Source of the DNA: CAVYWD01 sp963772225
GTDB taxonomy: Bacteria; Myxococcota; Myxococcia; Myxococcales; UBA5297
Direction: 5' to 3'
DNA: 64,000 nt
NCBI GenBank assembly: GCA_963772225.1
Contig: CAVYWD010000002.1
Span: forward strand, 1-64,000
The translations under genes were made by a program, and so were the position numbers. The first letter of the stretch is position 1. Every line of letters begins with the position of its first letter. Under the pieces are notes generated by a model. It saw nothing but the letters and a program-made list of their open reading frames with translations. It had not been told where the DNA came from and made no database searches. Positions 44,591-53,427 of this stretch are shown piece after piece.

Positions 44591-46345
44591 GTGCCGACGG
44601 TTTTCATGGCCCTGGTCTGTCCTCACTGCCGCGTCGCCCTGCCTGGACCGGCGTACCCTGCCACCTGCCCGAGCTGCTCCCAGCCCATCGCGCGGCTCGC
44701 GGTTCAGGCGGCTCGTCCAGCGGGCCAGACGCAGGCCCCGGCCCCGTCAGGCGCTTTCCTCGAGGTCCGGCCGCCCGACGCGCCGGGCTCGGAGTACCGG
44801 CTGGGCGAGCGGACGCGCGTCGGCCGCCACCCGGTCAACACGCTGCGCCTGAGCGACCGGGAGATCTCGAAAGAGCACCTTGAAATCTCCCGGAGCGGCC
44901 TGGAGTGGTGGGTCCAGGACCTGAACAGCTCGAACGGCACCTTCGTGAACGGGCGCCGGGTGGGGCGCTTCCGGCTGAAGGACGGCGACGAGATCAACCT
45001 GGGAAGCACGGCGCTCGTTTTCCGCTGCGCGGCGCCCCCGGGGGCGGGCGCGCGGCCGAGCGTCACCATGGTGCAGGCGGTGGCGCCGCAGGTGCTCGCC
45101 TCGCTGCGCGCCGAGGAGTCGCAGGGCTTTCGGCCCGAGCAGGAGATCGGCAGCGTCAACGACCTGCGCGCCGACTACGAAAAGCTGCGCATCGCGAACG
45201 AGTTCCATAGGCAGGTCGGCCTCGAGCGCGACTTAGGCACGCTCTACGACAAGATCCTCAAGGTCGCCTTCGACCTGCTCTCGGCCGAGACCGGCGTGGT
45301 GCTGCTCTACGAGCCGAAGACCGGCGAGCTGCGGCCCGACGCGGTCCACCACCGGCGCAAGGGCGCCGAGGTCCAGGTCTCGCAGACGCTCCTCGAGCAG
45401 GTGGTCCGCACCCGCGAGGCGGTGCTCACCGAGGACGCCATCCTCGACTCGCGGTTCTCGTCCTCCGCGTCCATCGTCTCCCAGGGCATCCGCTCGGCCA
45501 TGGCGGTGCCGCTCCAGTCCGCGGGCGAGCTGCGAGGGGTGCTCTACCTCGACACCCGCGAGCGCGCCGGCGCCTTCACCTCCAAGGACCTGCGGCTCCT
45601 CACCGGCATCGGCTCCCAGGCCGCCATCGCCATCGAGAACGCCGAGCTCGCCCGGCGCATCGAGCAGGAGGCCGAGACCCGCGCCCACCTGTCGCGGTTT
45701 CTCTCGCCGGCCCTCGTCGAGCAAGCGCAGAAGGGCCAGCTCGACCTCAAGAAGGGCGGGGCGCTCGTCGAGGTCACCATCCTCTTCGCCGACATCCGCG
45801 GCTTCACCAGCCTCACCGAAAAGGCTCAGCCGCAGGAGGTCGTCACCCTCCTCAACGAATACTTCGAGCTCATGGTCGACGAGGTCTTCGCCACCGGTGG
45901 CGTGCTCGACAAGTTCATCGGCGACTGCATCATGGCCCTCTGGGGCGCGCCGGTGCGCCGCCCCGACGACGCCTCCCGCGCGCTCCGGGCGGCGGTGGGC
46001 ATGCAGGAGACCGTCGCCGACTACAATCGCGTCCGCGCCAAACAGGGCAAGACGCTCATCCAAATCGGCATCGGCGTGAACACCGGCCTCGCGGTGGTGG
46101 GCAACATGGGCTCTTCCAAGCGGCTCGAGTACACGGCCATCGGCGACTCGGTGAACATCGCCTCGCGGCTGTGCGGCCTGGCCGGGCCCGGCGAGATCGT
46201 GGCCTCCGCCAACTGCGTCGAGCTCGCCGGAGAGAACTTCGAGGTCGAAGCGCTGCCCGCGACCAAGGTCAAGGGCAAGGAGAAGGCGGTGCCGGTGTTC
46301 CGGGTCTTCGGGTACAACGAGAAGACTGGCGCCCACGACCGGTAG
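44591..46345 (+). CDS. FHA-GAF-class III adenylate cyclase
   Basis: 584 residues from the GTG at 44591 (alternative ATG at 44606). N-terminal zinc ribbon with C10xxC13 and C26xxC29, FHA domain about 55-146 (RVGRH, SKEH 93-96, SSNGTF), GAF domain about 205-350, then a class III cyclase about 390-565. The cyclase has both metal-binding Asp residues (D401 in FADIRG, D445 in FIGD), the adenine-selecting pair K441 and D519, and the transition-state residues N522 and R526. It therefore should make cAMP from ATP. FHA domains bind phosphothreonine, and the next gene encodes a Ser/Thr kinase with its own zinc ribbon, 34 bp away. A kinase-to-cyclase link is likely. No membrane segment. Confidence 0.9.
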   Translation: MPTVFMALVCPHCRVALPGPAYPATCPSCSQPIARLAVQAARPAGQTQAPAPSGAFLEVRPPDAPGSEYRLGERTRVGRHPVNTLRLSDREISKEHLEISRSGLEWWVQDLNSSNGTFVNGRRVGRFRLKDGDEINLGSTALVFRCAAPPGAGARPSVTMVQAVAPQVLASLRAEESQGFRPEQEIGSVNDLRADYEKLRIANEFHRQVGLERDLGTLYDKILKVAFDLLSAETGVVLLYEPKTGELRPDAVHHRRKGAEVQVSQTLLEQVVRTREAVLTEDAILDSRFSSSASIVSQGIRSAMAVPLQSAGELRGVLYLDTRERAGAFTSKDLRLLTGIGSQAAIAIENAELARRIEQEAETRAHLSRFLSPALVEQAQKGQLDLKKGGALVEVTILFADIRGFTSLTEKAQPQEVVTLLNEYFELMVDEVFATGGVLDKFIGDCIMALWGAPVRRPDDASRALRAAVGMQETVADYNRVRAKQGKTLIQIGIGVNTGLAVVGNMGSSKRLEYTAIGDSVNIASRLCGLAGPGEIVASANCVELAGENFEVEALPATKVKGKEKAVPVFRVFGYNEKTGAHDR

Positions 46346-46379
46346 TCGGTCTTCTGGTTGAACCCGGAGGCTCTCCCCT

Positions 46380-47610
46380 TTGCCGGTCGTGGCCCGACAG
46401 AGCTGCCCGAACTGCGGCCAGGTGCACGACGTCTCGGTCTACGTGTCCGGGCAGCGCGTGCTCTGCCGCTGCGGGCTCCACTTCGTGGTGAGCCGGTCGG
46501 AGGTGCGCCGCGCCGCGGGTTCGCCCTCGGGTGTGGGCGGCCGCGCGGCGGGGCTCAAGCTCTCCAGCGCTGACGCGCCTCCTTCGCCCGCGCCGGCGCC
46601 CGCGAGCGGCGGCGCGAGGGACGCCGAGGGCGCGACCAGGCTCGCGGCCCCCCCGCTGGTCCCTGGCTATGAGCTCGTCGAGCTCATCGGGCGCGGCGGC
46701 ATGGGCGAGGTCTACAAGGCCCGCCAGCTCTCCCTGGGCCGGACGGTGGCGGTCAAGGTGCTTTCGCGCGACCTCGCCGGCGAGCCGGAGCTCGTCCAGC
46801 GCTTCGCCAAGGAGGCGGCGGCGCTCGCGGCGCTCTCGCACAAAGGCATCGTGCAAATCATCGACCGCGGCGCGCCCGAGCCCGGCGGCGCTCTCTTCTA
46901 CGCCATGGAGCTGTGCGAGGGCGTCAGCCTGCGCGAGCTCCTCGGGGGCGGGCCCCTGCCGCTCCCGAAGGCGGCGGCCATCCTCGGGCAGGTGGCCAGG
47001 GCCATGGGCTACGCGCATTCGCGCGGCGTGGTGCACCGCGACCTGAAACCCGAGAACATCCTGGTCGACGCCGAGGGGAGCGCCAAGGTCGTGGATTTCG
47101 GGCTCGCCGGCGTCCGCAGCGACCGGCCGGAGCTGGCGCTCACGCGGCCCGCGACCACCATGGGAACCGCGCACTACATGGCCCCCGAGCAGCTGCGCGA
47201 TGCCCGCGCCGCCGACGCGCGCGCCGACGTGTATTCGCTGGGGGTCATGCTCTACGAGTGCCTGACCGGCGAGGTCCCGGCGGGGCGCTTCCAGCTCCCC
47301 TCCGAGAGAGTGCCAGGCCTCTCGCCGCGGCTGGACCCGGTCATCGCCAAGGCCCTGTCGCAGGACCCGGGCGAACGCTACCCAGAATGGCGGCGCGATG
47401 GCGCTGGCCATGGAGGAGCCGGCGGCCCCGAAGGCGCGAGGGCGCGGCAGGGCCGCTGCGGGTCAGGCAGGGGCGACGGCCAGGGCGCGGATCTTCGCCG
47501 TCGCGCTGGCGTTGGCGGCCGCCGCGCTGGCCGGCGCGCTGGCGCTGAGGGGCGGGGCGCGCTCCGCCGAGGCGCCTTTCGGCCGCAGCGCCCCGGCGAA
47601 GGCGCCGTGA
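46380..47610 (+). pseudogene. Ser/Thr protein kinase with C-terminal membrane helix, one apparent frameshift
   Basis: TTG start at 46380 with GGAGG 9 bp upstream. N-terminal zinc ribbon (C9xxC12, C29xC31), then a kinase domain about residues 95-330: glycine loop GRGGMGEVYKA, K126 (VAVKV), catalytic HRDLKPEN (219-226), D239-F-G, and APE at 268-270. After GERYP (about 47382) one extra base shifts the frame. Dropping one C gives GERYQNGGAMALAMEE and then one hydrophobic helix (IFAVALALAAAALAGALAL), ending at TGA 47610. The unshifted frame instead runs on to 47696 with non-protein-like sequence. The protein should be a membrane-anchored kinase, the probable partner of the upstream FHA-cyclase. 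The frameshift may be a sequencing error. Confidence 0.8.
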
Positions 47611-47631
47611 AACGTCGTCCGCCGGGGCAGC

Positions 47632-49056
47632 TCAAGGCGCCGGCGCGATGTTCTGGTTGTACCGAAACAGGTTGTCGGGATCGTAGCGGGCCTTGAGCTG
47701 GGCCAGCCGCTCGTAGTTCGGCCCATAGGCGCCCTGCCGCACCCGCTGCCGCTCGTCGTCGGGCATGAAGTTCACGTAGACGCCGCCGGTGGCGAAGGGC
47801 GCGAGGCGGCCGAACAGCTCGCGCGCCCAGGCGATGCACGGCCCGTCTTGAGACGGGTCCCGCCAGCGCGTGTGGGCGTTCATCACGAATTGGACCGAGC
47901 GGTGCGGATAGGCGGTGGCGTCGACGGGGACCCGGTTCGCGGCGCCGCCCAGATGGCCGATGAAGATCTCGCACTCGGGCGAGGGGAGCTTTTGGACCCT
48001 CTCGAGGACGACATCGATGGCGCCGTCCTTCAGCTCGGTGAAGTTGTGCGACTTCCAGTAATTGCGCGCGCCGGGGCCGAGCAGCGGGTCGAAGGTCGAT
48101 TGCCAGGCAGCGTAGGGCATGGCCTGCACCGCGTCGGCGACGGGCTTCCCCAGCGCGCGCAGCGGCGCCGCCGCGCGCTCGCCCTGCGCCAGGCCGCCCG
48201 CGTAGCAGAGCGCGAAGATGAGCACCTCTCGCCCGTGAAACGCCGAGGGGAGGAACGGCAGCGGTGGCGCCTTTCGCAGCACCACCCAGCAGGCGAGCTC
48301 CTCGGGAGAGGCGGCGGCGATGCGCCGGTATTCTTCGAGGAGCCGCTTGGCGTCGTCGAGCGGGTGGATGACGAGCCCGGCGAGCACCTGCGGCCCCAGC
48401 GGGTGGAGCTGGAATTCGAAGGACGTCGCGACGCCGAAGTTCCCGCCGCCGCCGCGGAGGGCCCAGAAGAGGTCCTGGTTCTCGGCGTCGCTCGCGTGCG
48501 CCAGCGCCCCGTTCGCCAGGACGACGTCCGCCGAGAGGAGGTTGTCCGCAGTGAGGCCCAGCTTCCGCGTGAGCCAGCCGAAGCCGCCGCCGAGCGTCAG
48601 CCCCGACACGCCGGTGGTCGAGTTGATGCCGAGCGGAGTGGCGAGGCCGAAGGCCTGCGTCTCCTTGTCGAGCTCGCCCAAGGTCACGCCAGGCTCCACG
48701 CGCGCGGTTCGGCGCGCCGGGTCGACCCGAACCAATCGCAGGCGAGAGAGGTCCAGGACGAGACCGCCCTCGCAGACGGCGTTGCCGGCGATGCCGTGGC
48801 CGCCCGCGCGCACCGCGAGCGGGATGCGCTGCGCCCGCGCGAAATTCACGACTCGCATGGCGTCGGCCGCGCTCTCGGCGCGCGCCACCAGGGCCGGGCG
48901 CCGGTCGATCATCTGGTTCCAGAGGGTACGCGCCTGCTCGTAGCCCGGCTCGCCGGGAAAGCAGAGGGCTCCGCGCAGGCTGCTTTGCAGCGAGTCCAGG
49001 GCGCCTGGGGCAACGGCCGCGGAAGGCTGCCCCGTCTCGAAGGTCACGTCGGTCAT
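47632..49056 (-). CDS. FAD-linked oxidase, berberine-bridge-enzyme (BBE) type
   Basis: 474 residues. FAD-binding PCMH-type domain with RAGGHGIAGNAVCEGGLVLDL, where H87 is the expected site of covalent flavin attachment. A GVSGLTLGGGFGWLTRKLGL loop follows. The second Cys linkage of bicovalent enzymes is not seen in the INSTTG segment, so attachment is probably single. The C-terminal BBE motif is clear (YGPNYERLAQLKARYDPDNLFRYNQN). Such enzymes oxidise sugars or aromatic natural products with oxygen. The substrate cannot be read from the sequence. It has no signal peptide. It is transcribed divergently from coaBC across a 327-bp gap. Confidence 0.88.
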   Translation of the reverse strand: MTDVTFETGQPSAAVAPGALDSLQSSLRGALCFPGEPGYEQARTLWNQMIDRRPALVARAESAADAMRVVNFARAQRIPLAVRAGGHGIAGNAVCEGGLVLDLSRLRLVRVDPARRTARVEPGVTLGELDKETQAFGLATPLGINSTTGVSGLTLGGGFGWLTRKLGLTADNLLSADVVLANGALAHASDAENQDLFWALRGGGGNFGVATSFEFQLHPLGPQVLAGLVIHPLDDAKRLLEEYRRIAAASPEELACWVVLRKAPPLPFLPSAFHGREVLIFALCYAGGLAQGERAAAPLRALGKPVADAVQAMPYAAWQSTFDPLLGPGARNYWKSHNFTELKDGAIDVVLERVQKLPSPECEIFIGHLGGAANRVPVDATAYPHRSVQFVMNAHTRWRDPSQDGPCIAWARELFGRLAPFATGGVYVNFMPDDERQRVRQGAYGPNYERLAQLKARYDPDNLFRYNQNIAPAP

Positions 49057-49223
49057 CGCGTCGTCTCCTCGAACTCGGCCGCCCGCTGCCTCGGCTCGGG
49101 CCCCCTCCGGCTCTGGGACTCGCTTCGAACACAGGGTGGCGAAAGCGAGCCGTCCTTACGGCGAAAAGTCATTCCCGGCCTCCGGGCGCGCAATGGTGCG
49201 CCGCCCAGACCTCACCCCCCCAA

Positions 49224-49249
49224 CCCCCTCCCCGCTCGCGGGGAGGGGG
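49224..49249. repeat. Perfect hairpin, G/C-rich interspersed-type repeat
   Basis: CCCCCTCCCCG (49224-49234) pairs perfectly with CGGGGAGGGGG (49239-49249; c39 pairs with g34), leaving a 4-nt loop CTCG. It lies in the 327-bp gap between the divergent FAD-oxidase (start 49056) and coaBC (start 49384), so it ends no gene. This form of CCCCTCCCC hairpin is a common dispersed repeat in many GC-rich genomes. Nothing else is evident in this gap. Confidence 0.6.
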
Positions 49250-49383
49250 CGAAGGGGGAGAGGTCGTCGGGGGCCCATTCGTCACGGGTTCAAGCTAGAG
49301 TCGGCTGCAACGACCACCCGCTGCCGGGTTGGGGCGAGAGCTTTCTCGCTGCGCGGCGAATCGGCGCCGCGGCTGGAGGAAGT

Positions 49384-50620
49384 ATGGGTTTTTTGGCCAA
49401 TCGCACGCTCGCCCTCGGCGTGGGCGCCGGCATTGCCGTCTACCGCGCGTGCGAGCTGGCGCGCCTTCTCATGAAGCGCGGGGCGACGGTGCGCGCCGCG
49501 ATGACCGAGAACGCGCGGCAGTTCGTGGCGCCGCTCACCTTCCAGGCGCTCACCGGCCAGCCGGTGCTCACCGACCTCTTCGACCCGGCGCAGGACGCGG
49601 CCTTCGGGCACCTGGCCCTCGCGCGAGCCGCCGACCTTTTCGTCGTGGCGCCGGCCACCGCCAATCTCATCGCCCGCATCCGCGGCGGCTTCGCCGACGA
49701 CCCGCTCACCACCGCGCTCCTCGCGAGCCGCTGCAAGGTGCTGCTGGCGCCGGCCATGAACACCGCGATGTGGGAGAACCGGCAGACGCAGGAGAACGTG
49801 CGCGCGCTCCTTGCGGACGGGCGCTTCTTCGCCGTCGGACCCGGCGTCGGCGCTTTGGCAGACGGCGACGTGGGCGCCGGCCGTCTCGCCGAGCCCGCGG
49901 AGATCGCCGAGGCCGCCGAGGCCCTGCTCGCGCCCAAAGATTCTGAGCGGCTGGCGGGTGGTGGTGACGGCCGGTCCCACGCGCGAGCACCTGGACCCCG
50001 TGCGCTTCCTGTCGAATCCGTCGAGCGGGCGGATGGGCTACGCGGTGGCGCGTGCGGCGGCCATGCGCGGGGCGCGGGTGCTGCTCGTCAGCGGGCCCAC
50101 CGAGCTGCCCGACCCCGCAGGCGTGGAGCTGAAGCGGGTGACCAGCGCCGAGGAGATGGCGGCGGCGGTCCTCCCCGAAGTCGCGTCCTGCCAGCTCTTG
50201 GTCGCCGCCGCGGCGGTGGCGGATCAGCGCCCCAAGGAGCGGGCGGGCCAAAAGGTGAAGAAGCGCGAGGGCGAGGAGGCGCTCACCCTGGTGCGGACCT
50301 CCGACGTGCTCCTCGCGGCGTCGGCCGCGGCGCCGGCGCAAGGGCCCCGGCCCATCCTGGTCGGCTTTGCCGCGGAGACCGAGAACGTCCTCGCCAACGC
50401 CCGCGAGAAGCTCGCGCGCAAGCGGCTCGACCTCATCGCCGCGAACGACGTCTCGGAGGCGGGCGCGGGCTTCGCGGCGGCGTCCAACCGACTCACGTTG
50501 ATCGACCGGCTGGGGCAGGTCGCCCCCTTGGAGCGAATGAGCAAGGAGGACGCCGCGCACGCGCTGCTCGACCGGGTCATCGCGCTGCGCGATGCGCCGG
50601 GGAAGGCGGGAGCGCCGTAG
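49384..50620 (+). pseudogene. coaBC: Bifunctional CoaBC (phosphopantothenoylcysteine decarboxylase/synthase), one apparent frameshift
   Basis: ATG 49384 with GGAGGAAG immediately upstream. The first half is the flavoprotein decarboxylase CoaC: GVGAGIAVYRACELARLLMKRG, then PATANLIARIRGGFADD, and the PAMNTAMWENRQTQEN substrate loop. The second half is the CoaB synthetase: VVVTAGPTREHLDPVRFLSNPSSGRMG, then FAAETEN, and the NDVSE segment. Between them, at the AAA of 49936-49938, one extra A shifts the frame: deleting it turns LLAPKDSERL into LLAPKILSGWRVVV. Each domain by itself is intact. The enzyme makes 4'-phosphopantetheine for coenzyme A and is normally essential. The frameshift is therefore most likely an assembly error, or the cell has another copy. 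Confidence 0.85.
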
Positions 50621-50716
50621 GTCGGCGCGAGCGCTCGCTGGGTATCTGCCCGGCGTTGCGGGACAGGCAGGGGACTGGATAGAGTCGAAGCTCGAGGCCT
50701 AAGAGGCGCCTCGCCG

Positions 50717-51592
50717 ATGGCCAAGAACAAGACAGTGGTCACGGTGATCAGCAAGATCTCCGAGCGCGCGGTGGAGCAGGGCGCCGCGCTCGTGGTGCTC
50801 TACGGCCAGGACCTGGGGCGCAAATACGACCTGACCGCCCCGTCGTCGCTCATCGGGCGCTCGTCGCGCTGCGACATCTGCGTGGACCAGGACTCGGTCT
50901 CGCGCAGCCACGCGAAGATCATCCTCAGTGGTACCAAGACCTCCATCGTCGACCTGGGCTCGACCAACGGCACCATCATCAACGACGAGCCGGTCGAAGG
51001 GGAGCGCGAGCTGCGCAACGGCGACTTCATCAAGGTCGGCCGCACCATCTTCAAGTACATCGGCGGCGGAAACATCGAGGGGCAATACCACGAAGAGATC
51101 TACAAGCTCACGACCACCGACGGCCTGACGCAGGTCTACAACAAGCGCTATCTGCTGGAGACCCTCGACCGCGAGATCAGCCGTTGCCACCGCTACGGCC
51201 GCGACCTGTCGCTGGTCATGATCGACATCGACCACTTCAAGGACATCAACGACACGCTCGGGCACCTCGCCGGCGACGGCGTCCTGCGCCAGGTCGCGCA
51301 GGTCATCAAGGCCAACACCCGGCGCGAGGACGTGTTCGGGCGCTACGGGGGCGAGGAGTTCGCGCTCGTCCTCCCGGAGATCGACATGGCCGCCGCGGCC
51401 ATCGCCGCGGAGAAGTCGAGGAAGCTCGTCGAAAAGCAGCGGTTCACCTTCGAAAACGAGCCCATCCCCGTGACCGTGTCGTGCGGCGTCGCCGGCCTCT
51501 CCGGCGGGGCGCTCCAGGTCGAGGAGCTGATCAAGCGGGCCGATCAGAAGCTCTACCAGGCCAAGGAGTCCGGCCGGAACCGCGTCTGCTGA
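50717..51592 (+). CDS. FHA-GGDEF diguanylate cyclase
   Basis: 291 residues. FHA domain about 25-115 (LIGRSSRCDI, SRSH, GSTNGT), then a GGDEF domain about 130-291 with an active site RYGGEEFAL (GGEEF 211-215) and an inhibitory RxxD site just before it (R202-R-E-D205). The metal-binding DIDHFKDIND and the NDTLGHLAGD helix are intact. It should synthesise cyclic di-GMP, feedback-inhibited, with an FHA input that reads phosphothreonine. There are no membrane helices, so it is cytoplasmic. The window encodes a kinase and a second FHA protein nearby, which suggests a common phospho-signal, but no direct link is shown. Confidence 0.9.
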   Translation: MAKNKTVVTVISKISERAVEQGAALVVLYGQDLGRKYDLTAPSSLIGRSSRCDICVDQDSVSRSHAKIILSGTKTSIVDLGSTNGTIINDEPVEGERELRNGDFIKVGRTIFKYIGGGNIEGQYHEEIYKLTTTDGLTQVYNKRYLLETLDREISRCHRYGRDLSLVMIDIDHFKDINDTLGHLAGDGVLRQVAQVIKANTRREDVFGRYGGEEFALVLPEIDMAAAAIAAEKSRKLVEKQRFTFENEPIPVTVSCGVAGLSGGALQVEELIKRADQKLYQAKESGRNRVC

Positions 51593-51598
51593 GCTTGG

Positions 51599-51799
51599 CT
51601 ACCCCGGTACCACCACGACGGGCCGCGGCGCAGGGCAGATCCAGTGACCGGGGTGCCAGTGACCGTACGGCCCGGTGTGGCCCTCTACCCAGGCCGCGCC
51701 GGGACACGGCGGTGGTGGGGGAGCCGGCCGGGCCGTGCGGACGAGACAGCCGCTCAGCGGCAAAAGCAGCGCGAGCGCGGCGATACGCAGGGGGCGCAT
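51599..51799 (-). CDS. Small lipoprotein with Tyr/Trp/His-rich tail
   Basis: 66 residues. Signal peptide with lipobox LLLPLSGC, so lipidation at C18 is expected. The mature part is Pro-rich, then HTGPYGHWHPGHW, resembling the YxWGxW-type repeat of small secreted proteins, and ends in Pro/Val. It is likely anchored in the outer or inner membrane. No function known. The gene stands alone between the convergent GGDEF gene and the acyltransferase gene. Confidence 0.6.
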   Translation of the reverse strand: MRPLRIAALALLLPLSGCLVRTARPAPPPPPCPGAAWVEGHTGPYGHWHPGHWICPAPRPVVVVPG

Positions 51800-51871
51800 G
51801 ATTCCTCCAGAGAGGCGCGGTGTGAGCTTTCGCGCCTCGCGGTGGGATCAAACACCTTCGGCTCGGAAAAG

Positions 51872-53401
51872 TTACCTCGCCGACAGCCCGCGGAGGCGGT
51901 TGACCTCGTGCTGGATGGCCTGGCGTATCTCGGCGGTGTGGTGCGCGACGAGCTCCGCGGACTCGGCGTCGCGCGCTCGCGGCAGCCTCACCGGCTCGAG
52001 GAACGAGACCTTCCACGCCACCGGGAGTGGTGGCGAGGTCAGCGGCAGGTAGGGCAGGCCGAGGCCCGGCAGCGGGATCTTGGCGAAGAGCGGGCTCGCC
52101 TCCTCGGCGCCGACCACGGCCACGGGGATGATGGGGGCCCCGGTGCGCAGCGCGAGCTTGACGAAACCGCCGCGGCCGAAGCGCTGCAACTGGTAGCGCC
52201 GCGCGAGGGACTTGCTGATGCCCAAAAGCCCCTCGGGGAACACCGCCAAGGCCACGCCCTGCGCGAGCAGGCGCTCGGCGTTCTCGGGGCAGGCGCGGAT
52301 GGCGCCCAGGCGCGTGAGCCAGGTGCCCACGAATGGCGCGTGGAAAAGCGCGTCCTCCACCAGCCAGCGCGCGTCCGGGCGACCGCAGTCGCGGCGGAGG
52401 ACGGTGCGCAGCATCAAGCCGTCGAGCGGCAGCGCGCCGGCGTGGTTGCCGACCAGGATGCAGGGCCCGGCGCCGACGCGCTCGGCCCCGAAGGTCTGAA
52501 TGCGGAAGTAGTGCTCGTGGAAGAAGTCGAGCAGTGGCTCGATGCGGGAGAGGAGCGCCGGGTCCTCGCCGAAGGGGTCGACCTCGAGGACCCCGGGCTC
52601 CACGCGCGTCGCAGCCTTCCGAGCGGCCTCGCCCGCAGCGGCTGCCGCGGCTGCCAGCTCGCGCGCGGCTTCGCCGGTCACCACCGCGGCGAGCGCCGAG
52701 CGCGCCGGCGGCAGCAGTCGCTCGGCCAGGGCGAACGCCGGGCGCGCCCTCTGCGCCGCGCCCGCGGCGGCCAGGGCCAATCGCTGCGCCAGAGTGGAGT
52801 CCTGAAGCGCTCGCAGCGCGCGCTGGGTCATGGGGCTTCTTGCGGCGCGCGCCGCGGCGCTCTGGGCGAGCGTGGACGCGGTTCCGAGCGCGTGGCGCAA
52901 GAGGCCCGGCGCCGGCCCCGCCTTCGAGGACGGATGCGGTTGATCGAAAAAGGCCTCGCCCACTGCGGCGACGGCGAGGCGTCGGTCGTGCGCCGCCCCC
53001 TCGAGGATGAGCTCGCCTTCGAACACCGGGCTCTCCTGGGCGTCGCCCGCGCGGGGCCGGTGCTCCGACCTGGGCGGGGATGCCGGCGCCTGTGCGGTCG
53101 TGGGCTCAAGCTCGGGCTCGGACTTCGGTGCGGGCCGACGAGGTGGGCGGCGCGGCTGTTTCGCTTCCTTCTGCTGCGGGCGAGAGGCGGGCGCGGGCTC
53201 GGCCGGTTTGCCCCTCGGCCGGCTGGGGCGGGTTCGCTTCTGGGAGGTCTTCGCGGCGCCGTCCCGGCTCGCGCCCGCGGGCGGGGGAGCGGACGATTTC
53301 GGCGGATCGGCCGGGGGGGCGCTTTGGGCGGGCTCGGCAGAGGGTCGCGCGGCCGCGCCGCGCTGAAACGGATCGTTGCCGAGGACGGGGGACTTGGCCA
53401 T
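51872..53401 (-). CDS. PlsC-like lysophospholipid/acylglycerol acyltransferase with long low-complexity N-terminus
   Basis: 509 residues from the ATG at 53401. The first about 120 residues are Pro/Ala/Lys-rich and probably disordered. The middle is Ala-rich helix. The C-terminal half is an acyltransferase: catalytic His/Asp in GNHAGALPLDG (NHxxxxxxD spacing as in the DGAT/MGAT-like branch), Arg-containing LGAIRACPENAE, and the glycerol-phosphate binding FPEGLLG. It should transfer acyl groups to a glycerol lipid in the inner membrane. The acceptor is not evident. The frame extends upstream of 53401 in the antisense of the next gene, which I do not accept. Start chosen for M-A-K-S and its position 26 bp before the epimerase gene end. 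Confidence 0.75.
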   Translation of the reverse strand: MAKSPVLGNDPFQRGAAARPSAEPAQSAPPADPPKSSAPPPAGASRDGAAKTSQKRTRPSRPRGKPAEPAPASRPQQKEAKQPRRPPRRPAPKSEPELEPTTAQAPASPPRSEHRPRAGDAQESPVFEGELILEGAAHDRRLAVAAVGEAFFDQPHPSSKAGPAPGLLRHALGTASTLAQSAAARAARSPMTQRALRALQDSTLAQRLALAAAGAAQRARPAFALAERLLPPARSALAAVVTGEAARELAAAAAAAGEAARKAATRVEPGVLEVDPFGEDPALLSRIEPLLDFFHEHYFRIQTFGAERVGAGPCILVGNHAGALPLDGLMLRTVLRRDCGRPDARWLVEDALFHAPFVGTWLTRLGAIRACPENAERLLAQGVALAVFPEGLLGISKSLARRYQLQRFGRGGFVKLALRTGAPIIPVAVVGAEEASPLFAKIPLPGLGLPYLPLTSPPLPVAWKVSFLEPVRLPRARDAESAELVAHHTAEIRQAIQHEVNRLRGLSAR

Positions 53402-53427
53402 GGCGATGTCTCGGAGTGGGCCCTTCT

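Noticed and set aside
49224..49249. Rho-independent terminator
   Set aside because: It lies between two divergent gene starts and ends no gene; better read as a dispersed hairpin repeat.
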